Positions 16,676 to 24,884 of a stretch of 64,000 bases of DNA are shown in pieces. Where the stretch lies: positions 3,782,001-3,846,000 of the forward strand of contig NZ_CP154631.1 of NCBI RefSeq assembly GCF_039555755.1. Direction: 5' to 3'. The notes beneath the pieces were generated by a model. It was given only the letters and a program-made list of their open reading frames with translations. It had not been told where the DNA came from and did not search any database. Position 1 is the first letter of the stretch. Every line of letters starts with the position of its first letter. The DNA comes from Pseudomonas sediminis (lineage in GTDB: Bacteria; Pseudomonadota; Gammaproteobacteria; Pseudomonadales; Pseudomonadaceae). The translations under genes and the position numbers were made by a program.

Positions 16676-17286
16676 CAGAACATTCCAGTGTCGACGATGA
16701 TGGGATAGAGCGAGGCGACCAACAGCAGCGCCATGCCGATATTGAAGGCGCGCAACGCACGCGGGTTGTCCAGCCACTTGCGCAGCAGGCTGCCGGCGAC
16801 GGTCCACAACCCCACGCTGGGGCAGTTGACCAAGGCAAACAGCGCGGCGATCAGTAGTACGTTGCTGAAGAAACCATCCTGTGGGGTATAGGTGGTAATG
16901 GCGCCAATGGCCATGATCCACGCCTTGGGATTGACCCACTGAAAGGCCGCCGCCTGCAGGAAGGTGAACGGCTTCGCTTCAGGGTTCTCGCGGCTCTGTG
17001 GTGCGCCGGACTGGGCGATCTTCCAGGCCAAGTAGAGCAGATACGCGGCGCCGAGATAGCGCAGTACGTCATGCAGCACCGGCAGGCGTTGGAACACCTG
17101 GCCGAGCCCCAGGCCCACGGCAGCCACCAGCAGCATGAAGCCCAGGCTGATGCCGAGCATGTGCGGAATGCTGCGGCGCACGCCGAAGTTCACCCCGGAG
17201 GCGAGCAGCATCATGTTGTTGGGCCCTGGCGTTACCGAGGTGACGAAGGCGAAGGCAATGAAGGCGAGCAGCAGTTCGGTGGACAT
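16675..17286 (-). CDS. LysE/RhtB-family amino-acid exporter
   Basis: A 203-residue inner-membrane protein with six predicted segments and the family signature TPGPNNMMLLASGVNFG near residues 19-35, plus PKAWIMAIGA in the middle. Exports amino acids or related small molecules. ATG at 17286 has GGAGAA upstream; the longer frame to 17349 lacks a ribosome site. First gene of a two-gene operon with the BenE-type carrier. Confidence 0.9.
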   Translation of the reverse strand: MSTELLLAFIAFAFVTSVTPGPNNMMLLASGVNFGVRRSIPHMLGISLGFMLLVAAVGLGLGQVFQRLPVLHDVLRYLGAAYLLYLAWKIAQSGAPQSRENPEAKPFTFLQAAAFQWVNPKAWIMAIGAITTYTPQDGFFSNVLLIAALFALVNCPSVGLWTVAGSLLRKWLDNPRALRAFNIGMALLLVASLYPIIVDTGMF

Positions 17287-17426
17287 GGTCGTTCTCCGGT
17301 TACTGGCAAAGCCTATTGCGCGGCTGTCACGCCGTCGCGGTACAGCCACTGGTGGGTTGAACCGTACAGTCTGGTCAAGCGCATCGTGGATGGTTAGCCT
17401 TGATCTTTTGCAGACAAGGAAGCCTC

Positions 17427-18074
17427 ATGCAGCCGGACAACCCCTACAGTGCCCCGCAGGTCGAACTGATCGATGACCAGCCGGTGCGGCAGCTCCGGGG
17501 CTGGAGTGCGCGTCAGTTGCAGGTCCTTGGCTGGTTGGCGCTGATGTCTGCGCTGGGCAGTGCGCTGATGCTGGGCGTTATTTTCGCTAGCAGTTGGCTG
17601 GGCCAGGCAGAGTTGGAGCAGGTCGAGCGCTATACCCGCTGGCTGGGACTGTTGCTGATGTTGTTGGGCAACTACTTGTTGATCCGCCTCAAGAGTTTCA
17701 TCGAGCAGCGTTTTGCTGCGCCGGGGCTGAGCTGGCCGGTCTGGATCATCGTTGTTCTTGCCCTGGTCAGCGGGGTGATGGACTTCATGGTTGGGGATCA
17801 ACTGTTCAAGGCACTTAGCGTAATGACCATCGCCTACCTGGGCCTGATGGTACTCATGGGGCTCGGCATTACCTGGTTCGGTATTCTCCTGCTCAAGGTG
17901 AGGCTGGCGTACGCCTCTCTGCGGGTCATGGCCTGGCTGTCCATCGCCAGCGGTGTGATGTTCGCCAGTGTGCTGTTTTTGCCGCTGGCTATAGTGCCGG
18001 CACTGGCGGTTTGCGTGGCGCAGGGGCTGGTGTTCTTCAGAGGGGCTGCCGAGTTGCAGGGGGCTGCGAGTTAG
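17427..18074 (+). CDS. Predicted multi-pass membrane protein of unknown function
   Basis: A 215-residue protein. The N-terminus is soluble and Pro/Asn-rich (MQPDNPYSAPQVEL, a start seen in many Pseudomonas inner-membrane proteins of unknown role), followed by about five hydrophobic segments from residue 38 to the C-terminus. No catalytic motif is visible. AAGGAAG stands about eight bases before ATG 17427. Ends in a bidirectional terminator. Confidence 0.75.
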   Translation: MQPDNPYSAPQVELIDDQPVRQLRGWSARQLQVLGWLALMSALGSALMLGVIFASSWLGQAELEQVERYTRWLGLLLMLLGNYLLIRLKSFIEQRFAAPGLSWPVWIIVVLALVSGVMDFMVGDQLFKALSVMTIAYLGLMVLMGLGITWFGILLLKVRLAYASLRVMAWLSIASGVMFASVLFLPLAIVPALAVCVAQGLVFFRGAAELQGAAS

Positions 18075-18092
18075 CAAGGCCCAAAACGACAA

Positions 18093-18121
18093 GAGCCGCC
18101 CATTGGGCGGCTCCTGTTTTT
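18093..18121. terminator. Bidirectional intrinsic terminator
   Basis: GAGCCGCCC-ATT-GGGCGGCTC stem (18093-18113) followed by CTGTTTTT on the plus strand and preceded by AAAACGACAA, which gives T-rich sequence on the minus strand. Serves the membrane protein gene and the convergent TonB receptor gene. Confidence 0.85.
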
Positions 18122-18128
18122 CAGCCGA

Positions 18129-20579
18129 TCACCACTTGTAGTCGAGGCTGGCCGTGACCCGGCGTGGGTCGCCGGCATAGCAGTAGAAGCCATCGCAGGT
18201 GGCCAGGTATTCCTTGTCGAACAGGTTGTTGGCGTTGAGCGACACGCTGGCGCCACGCAGGCTTGCATCGATCTGGCCAAGGTCATAGCGCACCGCTGCG
18301 TCGTAGACGGTATAGGCGCTGCTATGGCCGTCGGAAGGATCACGGACGAAACCCATGCTACCGACAGAGATGTTGTCGGTGGAACCGACGAAGCGGGCGC
18401 CAAAACCGACGCCGAAGCCCGCCAGCACACCCTGACTCCAGTCATAGTCGGCCCAGATCGACGCTTGATGCTCGGGGATCAGCGGCAAGGCGCGGTTCTT
18501 GTCGCGTAGATCGCCGACCTTGGTCATCTTGCTGTTGGTGTAGCTGTAGGAGGCAGTCAGGCTGAGGTTCTCGGTGATGTTACCGGTGGCTTCCAGCTCC
18601 AGGCCGCGGACTTCTACCTCGCTGACCGGCTCGGTGGCGCCGGCGATGTTGGTGGTCACGATGTTCTGCCGCGTGAGGTCATAGACCGCGGCGGTGAACA
18701 GCATGTCGCTACCCGGCGGTTGATACTTGATACCCAGTTCGTACTGCTTGCCGGTGCTGGGTTTGAACGCCGCGCCGCCGTTGCCGCCCGCTTCGGCCTG
18801 GAAGGATTCGGCGTAGGACACATAGGGCGTGAAGCCGGAGTCGAACACGTAGCTCAGCGCCGCATTGCCGCTGAATTGGCTGTCGCGACGGCTGTCCTTG
18901 GCATCGTTGGCGTTGTGGAACACCGAGTCGGTGTCCAGACGGTCCCATCGGCCACCGAGGGTCACGCGCCAGGCGTCGAGTGCCATCTGGTCCTGCAGAT
19001 AGAGGCCGGTGTTCCTGCGTTTCTGGTTGTAGTTCTGTAGATCGCCATAGGTAACGCCACTGAAATCCTGGCCATAGCTTGGGTTGTTAATGTTGCTCGG
19101 AGGGACGTTGATTCCAATGACGTTAAAGTTGTCGTCATAGAGGTAGGAACTGCCGAACTGCCAGCGGTAGTCCGTATTCACTCTTAGGTAGTCGAGGCCC
19201 AGCAGCAGGGTGTGGCCGATGGCGCCAGTGTTGAAGTCCGCCTGGAAATTGTTGTCCACGGCGAAATGGCTGATGTTTTCGTCGTAGACGTTGGCGCCGC
19301 GTGCGACCGTACCGTCGTCAGCCACGGCGGTTGCCCAGCCCCCGGCCGTGATGATCTGGTTATCCAGTTCGAGCTTGCTGTAGCGCAGGTTCTGGTTGAA
19401 CTGCCAGGTGTCGTTGATGCGGTGCTCGAAGGCGTAGCCCAGTGCGTAGAAGGTCTTGTCGTAGAACTCCCAGTCCGGGTCGCCGAGGTTCTTGTGGTAG
19501 TCGACCTTGCCAGCCGGGGTGCTCAGCTTGGTGCCTTGTAGCGGCAGGAACTGGCTGGTGCCGCCGGTATCGTCACGGTTGAACTGACCGAGGAAGGTGA
19601 GCTTGGTGGTGTCAGCGATATTCCAGGTCAGGCTGGGCGCGAGGTTGAAGCGCTGGTCGTCGATATGCTCGACGGTGGTGCCGCTGTCCCGACCAGTACC
19701 GCTGAAGCGATAGAGGAAGCGGCCGTCGTCATCGATCTTGCCGGTGCTGTCGAAGCTGATCTGCTTGTGGTTGTAGTTGCCGACCTGAACCTGCACTTCA
19801 TGGCTGCTTTCAGCCTGTGGGCGGCGGCTGACGGCGTCCACCAGACCGCCTGGTGGGGTCTGGCCATACACCGCCGAGGCCGGGCCGCGCAGCACGGCGA
19901 CGCGCTCCAGGTTCCAGGTTTCCAGCTTGGCCATGGTGTAGCTGCCCTTGGGCAGCGGCAGGCCGTCGAGCATCTGGATCGGTTCGAAGCCGCGGATCTT
20001 CATCCAGTCGGCGCGGCTGTCGCTGCCGTAGCTGCTGGCGATGACGCCCGGCATGTAGCGCACGGCATCATCGAGGTTCTGCACCTTGCGGTCCTGCATC
20101 TGCTCGCGGGTGGCCACGGAGATCGAGCGTGGGGTTTCCAACAGCGGCGTGTCGGTCTTGGTGCCGGTCGCGGTGCGGTTGGCCAGGTAACCGCGGGTTG
20201 GGCCCCAGGCGGTCTCGGCGGCCTGTTCGCTGGCGGTGACGGTGACGTCCGGCAGTGCCATTGCCGCTTCTGCAGCGGGGGCCAGGCTGTAGGCGCCGCC
20301 ATTGCCGCTTTGCAACTGCAGGCCAGTGCCACGCAGCGCCTGATTGAGGGCCTCGATGGCCTCGTAGTCGCCGCTGACCGGTGCCGAGCTTTTGCCCGCG
20401 GTCAGGGCCGGGTCGATGCTCAGGGTCACGCCGGCCTGGCTGGCGATCTGGTTGAGCGTGGTCGCCAGAGGGCCGGCGGGCAGTTGGTAAACCTCAGCGT
20501 GGGCCAGCCCGGCATGGCCGGCAAAGGCGATGGTCAGGGCCAGCAGCGTGTGGCGGAACGGGGCAGGGCGGAAGGACAT
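18129..20579 (-). CDS. TonB-dependent siderophore receptor with N-terminal signalling (STN) domain
   Basis: An 816-residue outer-membrane receptor. Signal peptide (1-28, ending AHAEV), secretin/TonB short N-terminal signalling domain (about 50-102, PLATTLNQIASQAG), plug domain (about 145-255, with TPRSISVATREQM and ERVAVLRGPASAVYGQ), then the beta-barrel ending in the aromatic C-terminus DYKW. The STN domain means ligand binding is passed to the adjacent FecR, which controls FecI, as in FpvA/FoxA/FiuA systems. Start ATG at 20579 has AGGAG. The ligand is a ferric siderophore, likely a hydroxamate taken from other organisms; which one cannot be told. Last gene of the fecI-fecR-receptor set. Confidence 0.93.
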   Translation of the reverse strand: MSFRPAPFRHTLLALTIAFAGHAGLAHAEVYQLPAGPLATTLNQIASQAGVTLSIDPALTAGKSSAPVSGDYEAIEALNQALRGTGLQLQSGNGGAYSLAPAAEAAMALPDVTVTASEQAAETAWGPTRGYLANRTATGTKTDTPLLETPRSISVATREQMQDRKVQNLDDAVRYMPGVIASSYGSDSRADWMKIRGFEPIQMLDGLPLPKGSYTMAKLETWNLERVAVLRGPASAVYGQTPPGGLVDAVSRRPQAESSHEVQVQVGNYNHKQISFDSTGKIDDDGRFLYRFSGTGRDSGTTVEHIDDQRFNLAPSLTWNIADTTKLTFLGQFNRDDTGGTSQFLPLQGTKLSTPAGKVDYHKNLGDPDWEFYDKTFYALGYAFEHRINDTWQFNQNLRYSKLELDNQIITAGGWATAVADDGTVARGANVYDENISHFAVDNNFQADFNTGAIGHTLLLGLDYLRVNTDYRWQFGSSYLYDDNFNVIGINVPPSNINNPSYGQDFSGVTYGDLQNYNQKRRNTGLYLQDQMALDAWRVTLGGRWDRLDTDSVFHNANDAKDSRRDSQFSGNAALSYVFDSGFTPYVSYAESFQAEAGGNGGAAFKPSTGKQYELGIKYQPPGSDMLFTAAVYDLTRQNIVTTNIAGATEPVSEVEVRGLELEATGNITENLSLTASYSYTNSKMTKVGDLRDKNRALPLIPEHQASIWADYDWSQGVLAGFGVGFGARFVGSTDNISVGSMGFVRDPSDGHSSAYTVYDAAVRYDLGQIDASLRGASVSLNANNLFDKEYLATCDGFYCYAGDPRRVTASLDYKW

Positions 20580-20659
20580 TGCGAACGTCTCCTAAGAGTT
20601 AATGTATCTCAATGCTCTTTTGCCGAAGCAGGAAGAAAAAGTGACAGGGGCGGGGAAAA

Positions 20660-21619
20660 TTATTTTTCCGCCGGTACCACGCGGGTCCACCAGGGGCTCA
20701 GTTGCTCGGTGCGCACCGGCAGGCTCAGTGCGACAGCGGCCAGTGCCTTGTCGCTGTCGTGCAACGGGAAGCTGCCGCTGATGCGCAGATCGGCCAGGCT
20801 CGGATCGAGGCTCAGGTAACCGCTGCGGTATTCGCCGAGCTGATCGATCAGGCGCTGAAGGGGCAGGTTGTCCGCCACCAGCATGCCGCGACTCCAGGCG
20901 TCGGCGCCGATGGGGGCAGGGTGGCTTGGGCTGAGGTGCTGGCTGTCCATTCGCACCTGTTCGCCACTGTGGATGATGCGTTCCTGTGAACCGGCCAGCG
21001 GCCTGGCGGCGACTGCCGACTGCAACACGATCAGCTCGGTCGCGGCGCCTTCACGCCGTACCAGAAAGCGCGTACCCAGCGCACGCAAGCGTCCCTGCTC
21101 CGTCTCGACGATGAAGGGGCGGGTATCGCCCTTGGCGGTCTGAATCAGAATTTCGCCGCTGTGCAGGTGCAGGCGCCGTTCGTTGTCGTCGAATTCGATA
21201 TCCAGCGCACTACGGCTGTTGAGGCGTACCTGGCTGCGGTCGGCGAGCAGCAGGTCGCGCTGTTCTCCACTGGCGGTATGGTAGTCGGCGAGGTAATCGC
21301 CCAGCGGGCGCTGCTGGGCCAGCAATACCAGCGTTATGCCCGTGGCCAGAAGCAGACCCAGGGCGCTACCGCCAAGGCGACGCAGGCTGCGGCGACGGCT
21401 GACGCTGCTCTGCAACAGGGCGCGTCGCGCCATCGGCGTGCTGGCGGCAGAAAGCTGCTGGTCGATACCGCCGAGGCGTCGCCAGACCAGGTCATGCTCC
21501 GGGTGCGCGGCCAGCCAGTCGGTGAAGTCATGGTGTTGTTGCTCGCTGGCTTCGCCCGAGTCCAGGCACAGCTGCCAGGCGATGGCCTCATCGAGAACGC
21601 GAGCCGAGACCTGGCTCAT
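20660..21619 (-). CDS. FecR-family anti-sigma/signal transducer
   Basis: A 319-residue inner-membrane regulator. The N-terminal DUF4880 segment (EAIAWQLCLDSGEASEQQHHDFTDWLAAHPEHDLVWRRL region, about 9-50) binds the sigma factor; one membrane helix lies near 85-105; the periplasmic FecR domain follows (GEQRDLLLADRSQVRLNSRS) and the C-terminal part contacts the receptor's STN domain. ATG at 21619 overlaps the sigma gene's stop as ATGA. Confidence 0.93.
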   Translation of the reverse strand: MSQVSARVLDEAIAWQLCLDSGEASEQQHHDFTDWLAAHPEHDLVWRRLGGIDQQLSAASTPMARRALLQSSVSRRRSLRRLGGSALGLLLATGITLVLLAQQRPLGDYLADYHTASGEQRDLLLADRSQVRLNSRSALDIEFDDNERRLHLHSGEILIQTAKGDTRPFIVETEQGRLRALGTRFLVRREGAATELIVLQSAVAARPLAGSQERIIHSGEQVRMDSQHLSPSHPAPIGADAWSRGMLVADNLPLQRLIDQLGEYRSGYLSLDPSLADLRISGSFPLHDSDKALAAVALSLPVRTEQLSPWWTRVVPAEK

Positions 21620-22140
21620 TGCGGCGCTCCGTACAGCGCGATGTAGCACTGGCGCAGGCCCTGGGCGAGGTATTGACGCACGCGCGACGGGGACACGCCA
21701 AGACGCTCGGCGATCTCGGCATGACCGAGACCATCCAGACGGTTATGGAGGAAAGCTGCGCGTGCCTTGCTCGACAGCTGACCGAGCAGGCGATCGATCT
21801 CGGCCAGTTGCTCCAGGGCCAGGGCCTGTTCTTCCGGGCTGGGTTGCACGGCTTGCGGAGCCAGCGCGAGCTCTTCCAGATAGGCACGTTCCAGCGCATG
21901 GCGGCGAAACTGGTCGACCAGCAGCCCCTTGGCGATGGTGGTAAGCAGGGCTCTGGGCTCGCGCGGGTTGTGCAGGTCAGCGCGACCGAGCAGGCGGACG
22001 AAGGTGTCCTGGCTCAGGTCTTCGGCGCGCTGCGCGCAGTTCAGGCTTTTGCGCAGCCAGCCGAACAGCCAGTCACGGTGATCGCGATAAAGCACACCGA
22101 CCAGCTGTTGGTTGCTGGAATCCTGAACCGACACGCGCAC
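21616..22140 (-). CDS. ECF sigma factor, FecI type
   Basis: A 174-residue extracytoplasmic-function sigma factor with region 2 (about 15-80, LYRDHRDWLFGWLRKSL, AEDLSQDTFVRLL) and region 4 (about 110-165, LSSKARAAFLHNRLDGLGHAEIAERLGVSPSRVRQYLAQGLRQC). It directs RNA polymerase to the receptor gene when the ferric siderophore is present. I use the GTG at 22140, with a second in-frame GTG at 22134; neither has a strong ribosome site. A Fur box lies just upstream. Confidence 0.92.
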   Translation of the reverse strand: MRVSVQDSSNQQLVGVLYRDHRDWLFGWLRKSLNCAQRAEDLSQDTFVRLLGRADLHNPREPRALLTTIAKGLLVDQFRRHALERAYLEELALAPQAVQPSPEEQALALEQLAEIDRLLGQLSSKARAAFLHNRLDGLGHAEIAERLGVSPSRVRQYLAQGLRQCYIALYGAPQ

Positions 22141-22162
22141 CTCGCGAGATCTAAGTTAAGGT

Positions 22163-22181
22163 GATAATGATTCGCATATGA
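22163..22181 (-). promoter_or_regulatory. Fur box before fecI-type sigma gene
   Basis: GATAATGATTCGCATATGA matches the left half of the 19-bp Fur consensus (GATAATGAT) exactly and the right half loosely. It sits about 23 bp before the sigma-factor start, so the regulatory unit should be made only under iron limitation. Confidence 0.75.
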
Positions 22182-22264
22182 TTGCAGAGGTCGTGTCAGG
22201 GTGCAATCACGCGTTGGCGTGGCATGACCGGTGGTGCGGGGGAATGGAAAGGCAGGCTGAATCG

Positions 22265-22320
22265 GTAGGAGCGAGCTCTGCTCGCGAACAAGAGGGTTCG
22301 TGAGCAGAACTCGCTCCTAC
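22265..22320. repeat. GTAG REP pair (GTAGGAGCGAGC type)
   Basis: GTAGGAGCGAGCTCTGCTCG at the left and its inverted partner ending GAACTCGCTCCTAC at the right, with an internal palindrome AGCTCTGCT. It fills the gap between the Fur-controlled sigma gene and the MarR gene. Same family as 60246-60289. Confidence 0.75.
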
Positions 22321-22342
22321 GGGGGGCTTGTGACGACGATGC

Positions 22343-22864
22343 TCAGGTGCGTTCCTGGCGGCTGCGTGCCAGGGCGTGATTGACGGCCAGCCAGCCTTGC
22401 ACGGCCTCTTCGCCCATCTCGCTGAATACGCGTTGCAGCAGGCGCGCCTGCTCGCGGCGCAGGGCCTGTTCCAGCTTGGCGCCCTCGGCGGTGAAACCCA
22501 GTACACGCTTGCGCTTGTCGTCCGCGGCAGCTTCGCTCTGCACCAGGTCCATCTCGATCAACTGGCGCAACGGCATGTTCAGCGCCTGTTTGCTCACCCC
22601 TAGGTAACCCAGCAGCTCGGTCATGTTCAGGCCTGGGTACTTGGCGATGAAGAACAGGATGCGGTGGTGCACGCGTGACAACCCGCGCTTGGCCAGCATT
22701 TCGTCCGGCTTGGCGGTGAAGGCCTGATAGCCGAAGAAGAAAGCCTCCATGGCGGCCTGCTGAGCTGCCGCGTTCTTGATCACCTGCGCACCGTGACGGC
22801 CGGCCTGCGTGCCCTCGGCGGGCGACGTCAAAAACTTCTCGGAGAAATTTTTTAGGTCAGTCAT
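22343..22864 (-). CDS. MarR-family transcriptional regulator
   Basis: A 173-residue winged-helix regulator. The DNA-binding core covers about 60-125 (LNMTELLGYLGVSKQALNMPLRQLIEMDLVQ, DKRKRVLGFTAEG). It has a 40-residue N-terminal extension beyond the usual MarR length. It is divergent from an aminotransferase gene and probably controls it; GTCA-TAT-TGAC overlaps its own start codon (22860-22870), and GTCAA-N5-TTGAC lies at 22898-22912. Confidence 0.85.
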   Translation of the reverse strand: MTDLKNFSEKFLTSPAEGTQAGRHGAQVIKNAAAQQAAMEAFFFGYQAFTAKPDEMLAKRGLSRVHHRILFFIAKYPGLNMTELLGYLGVSKQALNMPLRQLIEMDLVQSEAAADDKRKRVLGFTAEGAKLEQALRREQARLLQRVFSEMGEEAVQGWLAVNHALARSRQERT

Positions 22865-22912
22865 ATTGACGTATCTCTGGTCGGCGGCGTAGTTTCGGTC
22901 AAGCAGTTTGAC
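22860..22912. promoter_or_regulatory. Candidate operators between MarR and aminotransferase genes
   Basis: Two inverted repeats with GTCA/TGAC arms: 22860-22870 (GTCATATTGAC, covering the marR start codon) and 22898-22912 (GTCAAGCAGTTTGAC). Their shared arms and position in the 83-bp divergent gap suggest MarR binding sites. Confidence 0.45.
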
Positions 22913-22947
22913 TTAATTCCAACGACTTTTGCACCCCAGGACATCCC

Positions 22948-24105
22948 ATGGCCTTCTCCGAACGCATCGCCCGCCTGAAAAGCTCCCTGATCCGTGAAAT
23001 TCTTGCCGCGGCGCAGCGTCCGGAAGTGATGTCCTTTGCCGGCGGTCTGCCGGCCGAGCCGATGCTGCCGAAGGTGGGCTGGGCCGAGATGCCGGCGAGC
23101 ATGGGCCAGTACGGCATGAGTGAAGGCGAGCCGGCGTTGCGCGAGGCTATCGCTGCCGAAGCGCGTGCCCTGGGCGTGCCCTGCGATGCCAGTCAGGTGC
23201 TGATCGTCAGCGGCTCGCAGCAGACCTTGGACTTGGCGTCCAAGCTGTTCATCGATCCGGGCACCGAGGTGCTGCTCGAAGCGCCGACTTACCTGGCTGC
23301 CCTGCAGGCCTTTCAACTGTTCGGCGCCGACTGCATCAGCGTACCGCAGGAGGCCGACGGCCCCGAGCTGGCGGCTCTGCGTCAGCGTCTGGAGAATCAC
23401 AAGCCGGCTTTCGCCTACCTGATCCCGACCTTCCAGAATCCGTCTGGCACCCGTTACAGCGAAGCCAAGCGTGAAGCCGTGGCGGCCCTGCTCGACGAGT
23501 TCGGCGTGACCCTGATCGAGGACGAGCCTTACCGCGAGCTGGTGTTCGATGCCGGTAGCGCCACCCCCATCGTCAGCCGCCTCAAGAAGGCCAGCTGGAT
23601 CTACACCGGCACCGTGTCCAAGACGCTACTGCCGGGCCTGCGTGTGGGCTACCTGATCGCCACCAAGGACCTGTATCCGCACCTGCTGCGCCTGAAGCAG
23701 TCGGCTGACCTGCACACCAACCGCATCGGTCAGTGGCAGGCGCTGCAGTGGTTGGGCAGCGAGCAGTACCGCGGCCACCTGGCCGAGCTGCGCGACTTCT
23801 ACCGCATTCGTCGCGACGCCATGCAGACTGCGCTGCTGGAGCACTTCGGCGATCTGGCTGACTGGCAGATCCCTCAGGGTGGCCTGTTCTTCTGGCTGAC
23901 CCTGAAGCAGCCGCTCGACACCCGCACGCTGCTCGACGCGGCGCTGGCGCAGAACGTCGCCTTCATGCCGGGCGAGCCGTTCTTCATCGATCCGGACGCC
24001 AACCCAGGCCACCTGCGACTGAATTTCAGCCACGTGGCGCCGGAGCGTCTGGGTGAGGGGCTGCGCCGGTTGGCGACGGTAATTCAAGAGGCGCAGGCGA
24101 AGTAG
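22948..24105 (+). CDS. PLP-dependent aminotransferase (class I/II, 2-aminoadipate/valine type)
   Basis: A 385-residue fold-type I enzyme resembling the stand-alone aminotransferases related to MocR domains (MSFAGGLPAEPMLP, YGMSEGEPALREAIA). PLP-site features are present: FQNPSGTRYS, IEDEPYRELVF and the Schiff-base lysine in GTVSKTLLPGLRVGY. Likely transfers amino groups between an aliphatic or aromatic amino acid and 2-oxoglutarate; the exact substrate is unknown. ATG at 22948 (MAFSERIARL). Controlled presumably by the divergent MarR regulator. Confidence 0.88.
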   Translation: MAFSERIARLKSSLIREILAAAQRPEVMSFAGGLPAEPMLPKVGWAEMPASMGQYGMSEGEPALREAIAAEARALGVPCDASQVLIVSGSQQTLDLASKLFIDPGTEVLLEAPTYLAALQAFQLFGADCISVPQEADGPELAALRQRLENHKPAFAYLIPTFQNPSGTRYSEAKREAVAALLDEFGVTLIEDEPYRELVFDAGSATPIVSRLKKASWIYTGTVSKTLLPGLRVGYLIATKDLYPHLLRLKQSADLHTNRIGQWQALQWLGSEQYRGHLAELRDFYRIRRDAMQTALLEHFGDLADWQIPQGGLFFWLTLKQPLDTRTLLDAALAQNVAFMPGEPFFIDPDANPGHLRLNFSHVAPERLGEGLRRLATVIQEAQAK

Positions 24106-24116
24106 AGACTTGTAGT

Positions 24117-24178
24117 GTAGGAGCCAGCTTGCTGGCGATGCACTTGCTAAGACGGATCGCCGGCAAGCCGGCTCCTAC
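24117..24178. repeat. GTAG REP pair (GTAGGAGCCAGC type)
   Basis: GTAGGAGCCAGCTTGCTGGC at the left and GCCGGCAAGCCGGCTCCTAC at the right face each other across about 22 bp, each with an internal palindrome. Lies between the aminotransferase and GST genes. Confidence 0.75.
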
Positions 24179-24212
24179 AGGTAAAAGAAGGAAACACGGG
24201 GAGGGCAACGCG

Positions 24213-24815
24213 ATGTTCAAGGTCTACGGCGATTACCGCTCGGGCAACTGCTACAAGGTCAAGCTGATGCTGCATCTGCTGGGCAAGGAGTACCAGTGGA
24301 TTCCCATCGATATCCTCAAGGGCGAGACACAGAGCGAAGCCTTCCTGGCCAAGAACCCCAACGGCAAGATCCCGGTGCTGGAGCTGGAAGATGGCACCTG
24401 TCTGTGGGAGTCCAACGCCATCCTCAATTTCCTCGCCGATGGCAGCGAGTTCCTGCCGACCGAGCCGCGCTTGCGTACCCAGGTGCTGCAGTGGCAGTTC
24501 TTCGAGCAGTACAGCCACGAGCCCTACGTTGCGGTGGCGCGTTTCATCCAGCTCTATCAGGGCATGCCCGAGGAGCGCCGCGAGGAGCACGCGCGCTGCC
24601 TGAAGCTCGGATACAAGGCCCTGAAGGTGATGGAGAAGCAGCTCGAACGTACGCCCTATCTGGTCGGCGAGCATTATTCCATCGCCGATATTGCCCTGTA
24701 TGCCTACACCCACGTGGCTCACGAGGGCGGCTTCAGCCTCGACGAGTTCCCGGCCATCCGCGCCTGGATCGAGCGCGTGGCCAGCCATCCGCGGCATGTG
24801 ACCATGCTGGGTTGA
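24213..24815 (+). CDS. Glutathione S-transferase family protein
   Basis: A 200-residue cytosolic GST with a thioredoxin-like N-terminal domain (1-80; RSGNCYKVKLML, NPNGKIPVLEL, WESNAILNFLA) and an all-helical C-terminal domain (90-200; SIADIALYAYTHVA is the N-capping box). The S12 in YRSGNCYK is the probable thiolate-activating residue. Substrate unknown. ATG at 24213 chosen because the domain begins exactly there; the upstream frame is the REP pair. Confidence 0.88.
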   Translation: MFKVYGDYRSGNCYKVKLMLHLLGKEYQWIPIDILKGETQSEAFLAKNPNGKIPVLELEDGTCLWESNAILNFLADGSEFLPTEPRLRTQVLQWQFFEQYSHEPYVAVARFIQLYQGMPEERREEHARCLKLGYKALKVMEKQLERTPYLVGEHYSIADIALYAYTHVAHEGGFSLDEFPAIRAWIERVASHPRHVTMLG

Positions 24816-24884
24816 GTGCCTTCGAGACTGGCAGGGCGGCCGGCCTCGACTAGAGTTTGGCGGTAACCGCAAGAGGGCGCCGCC

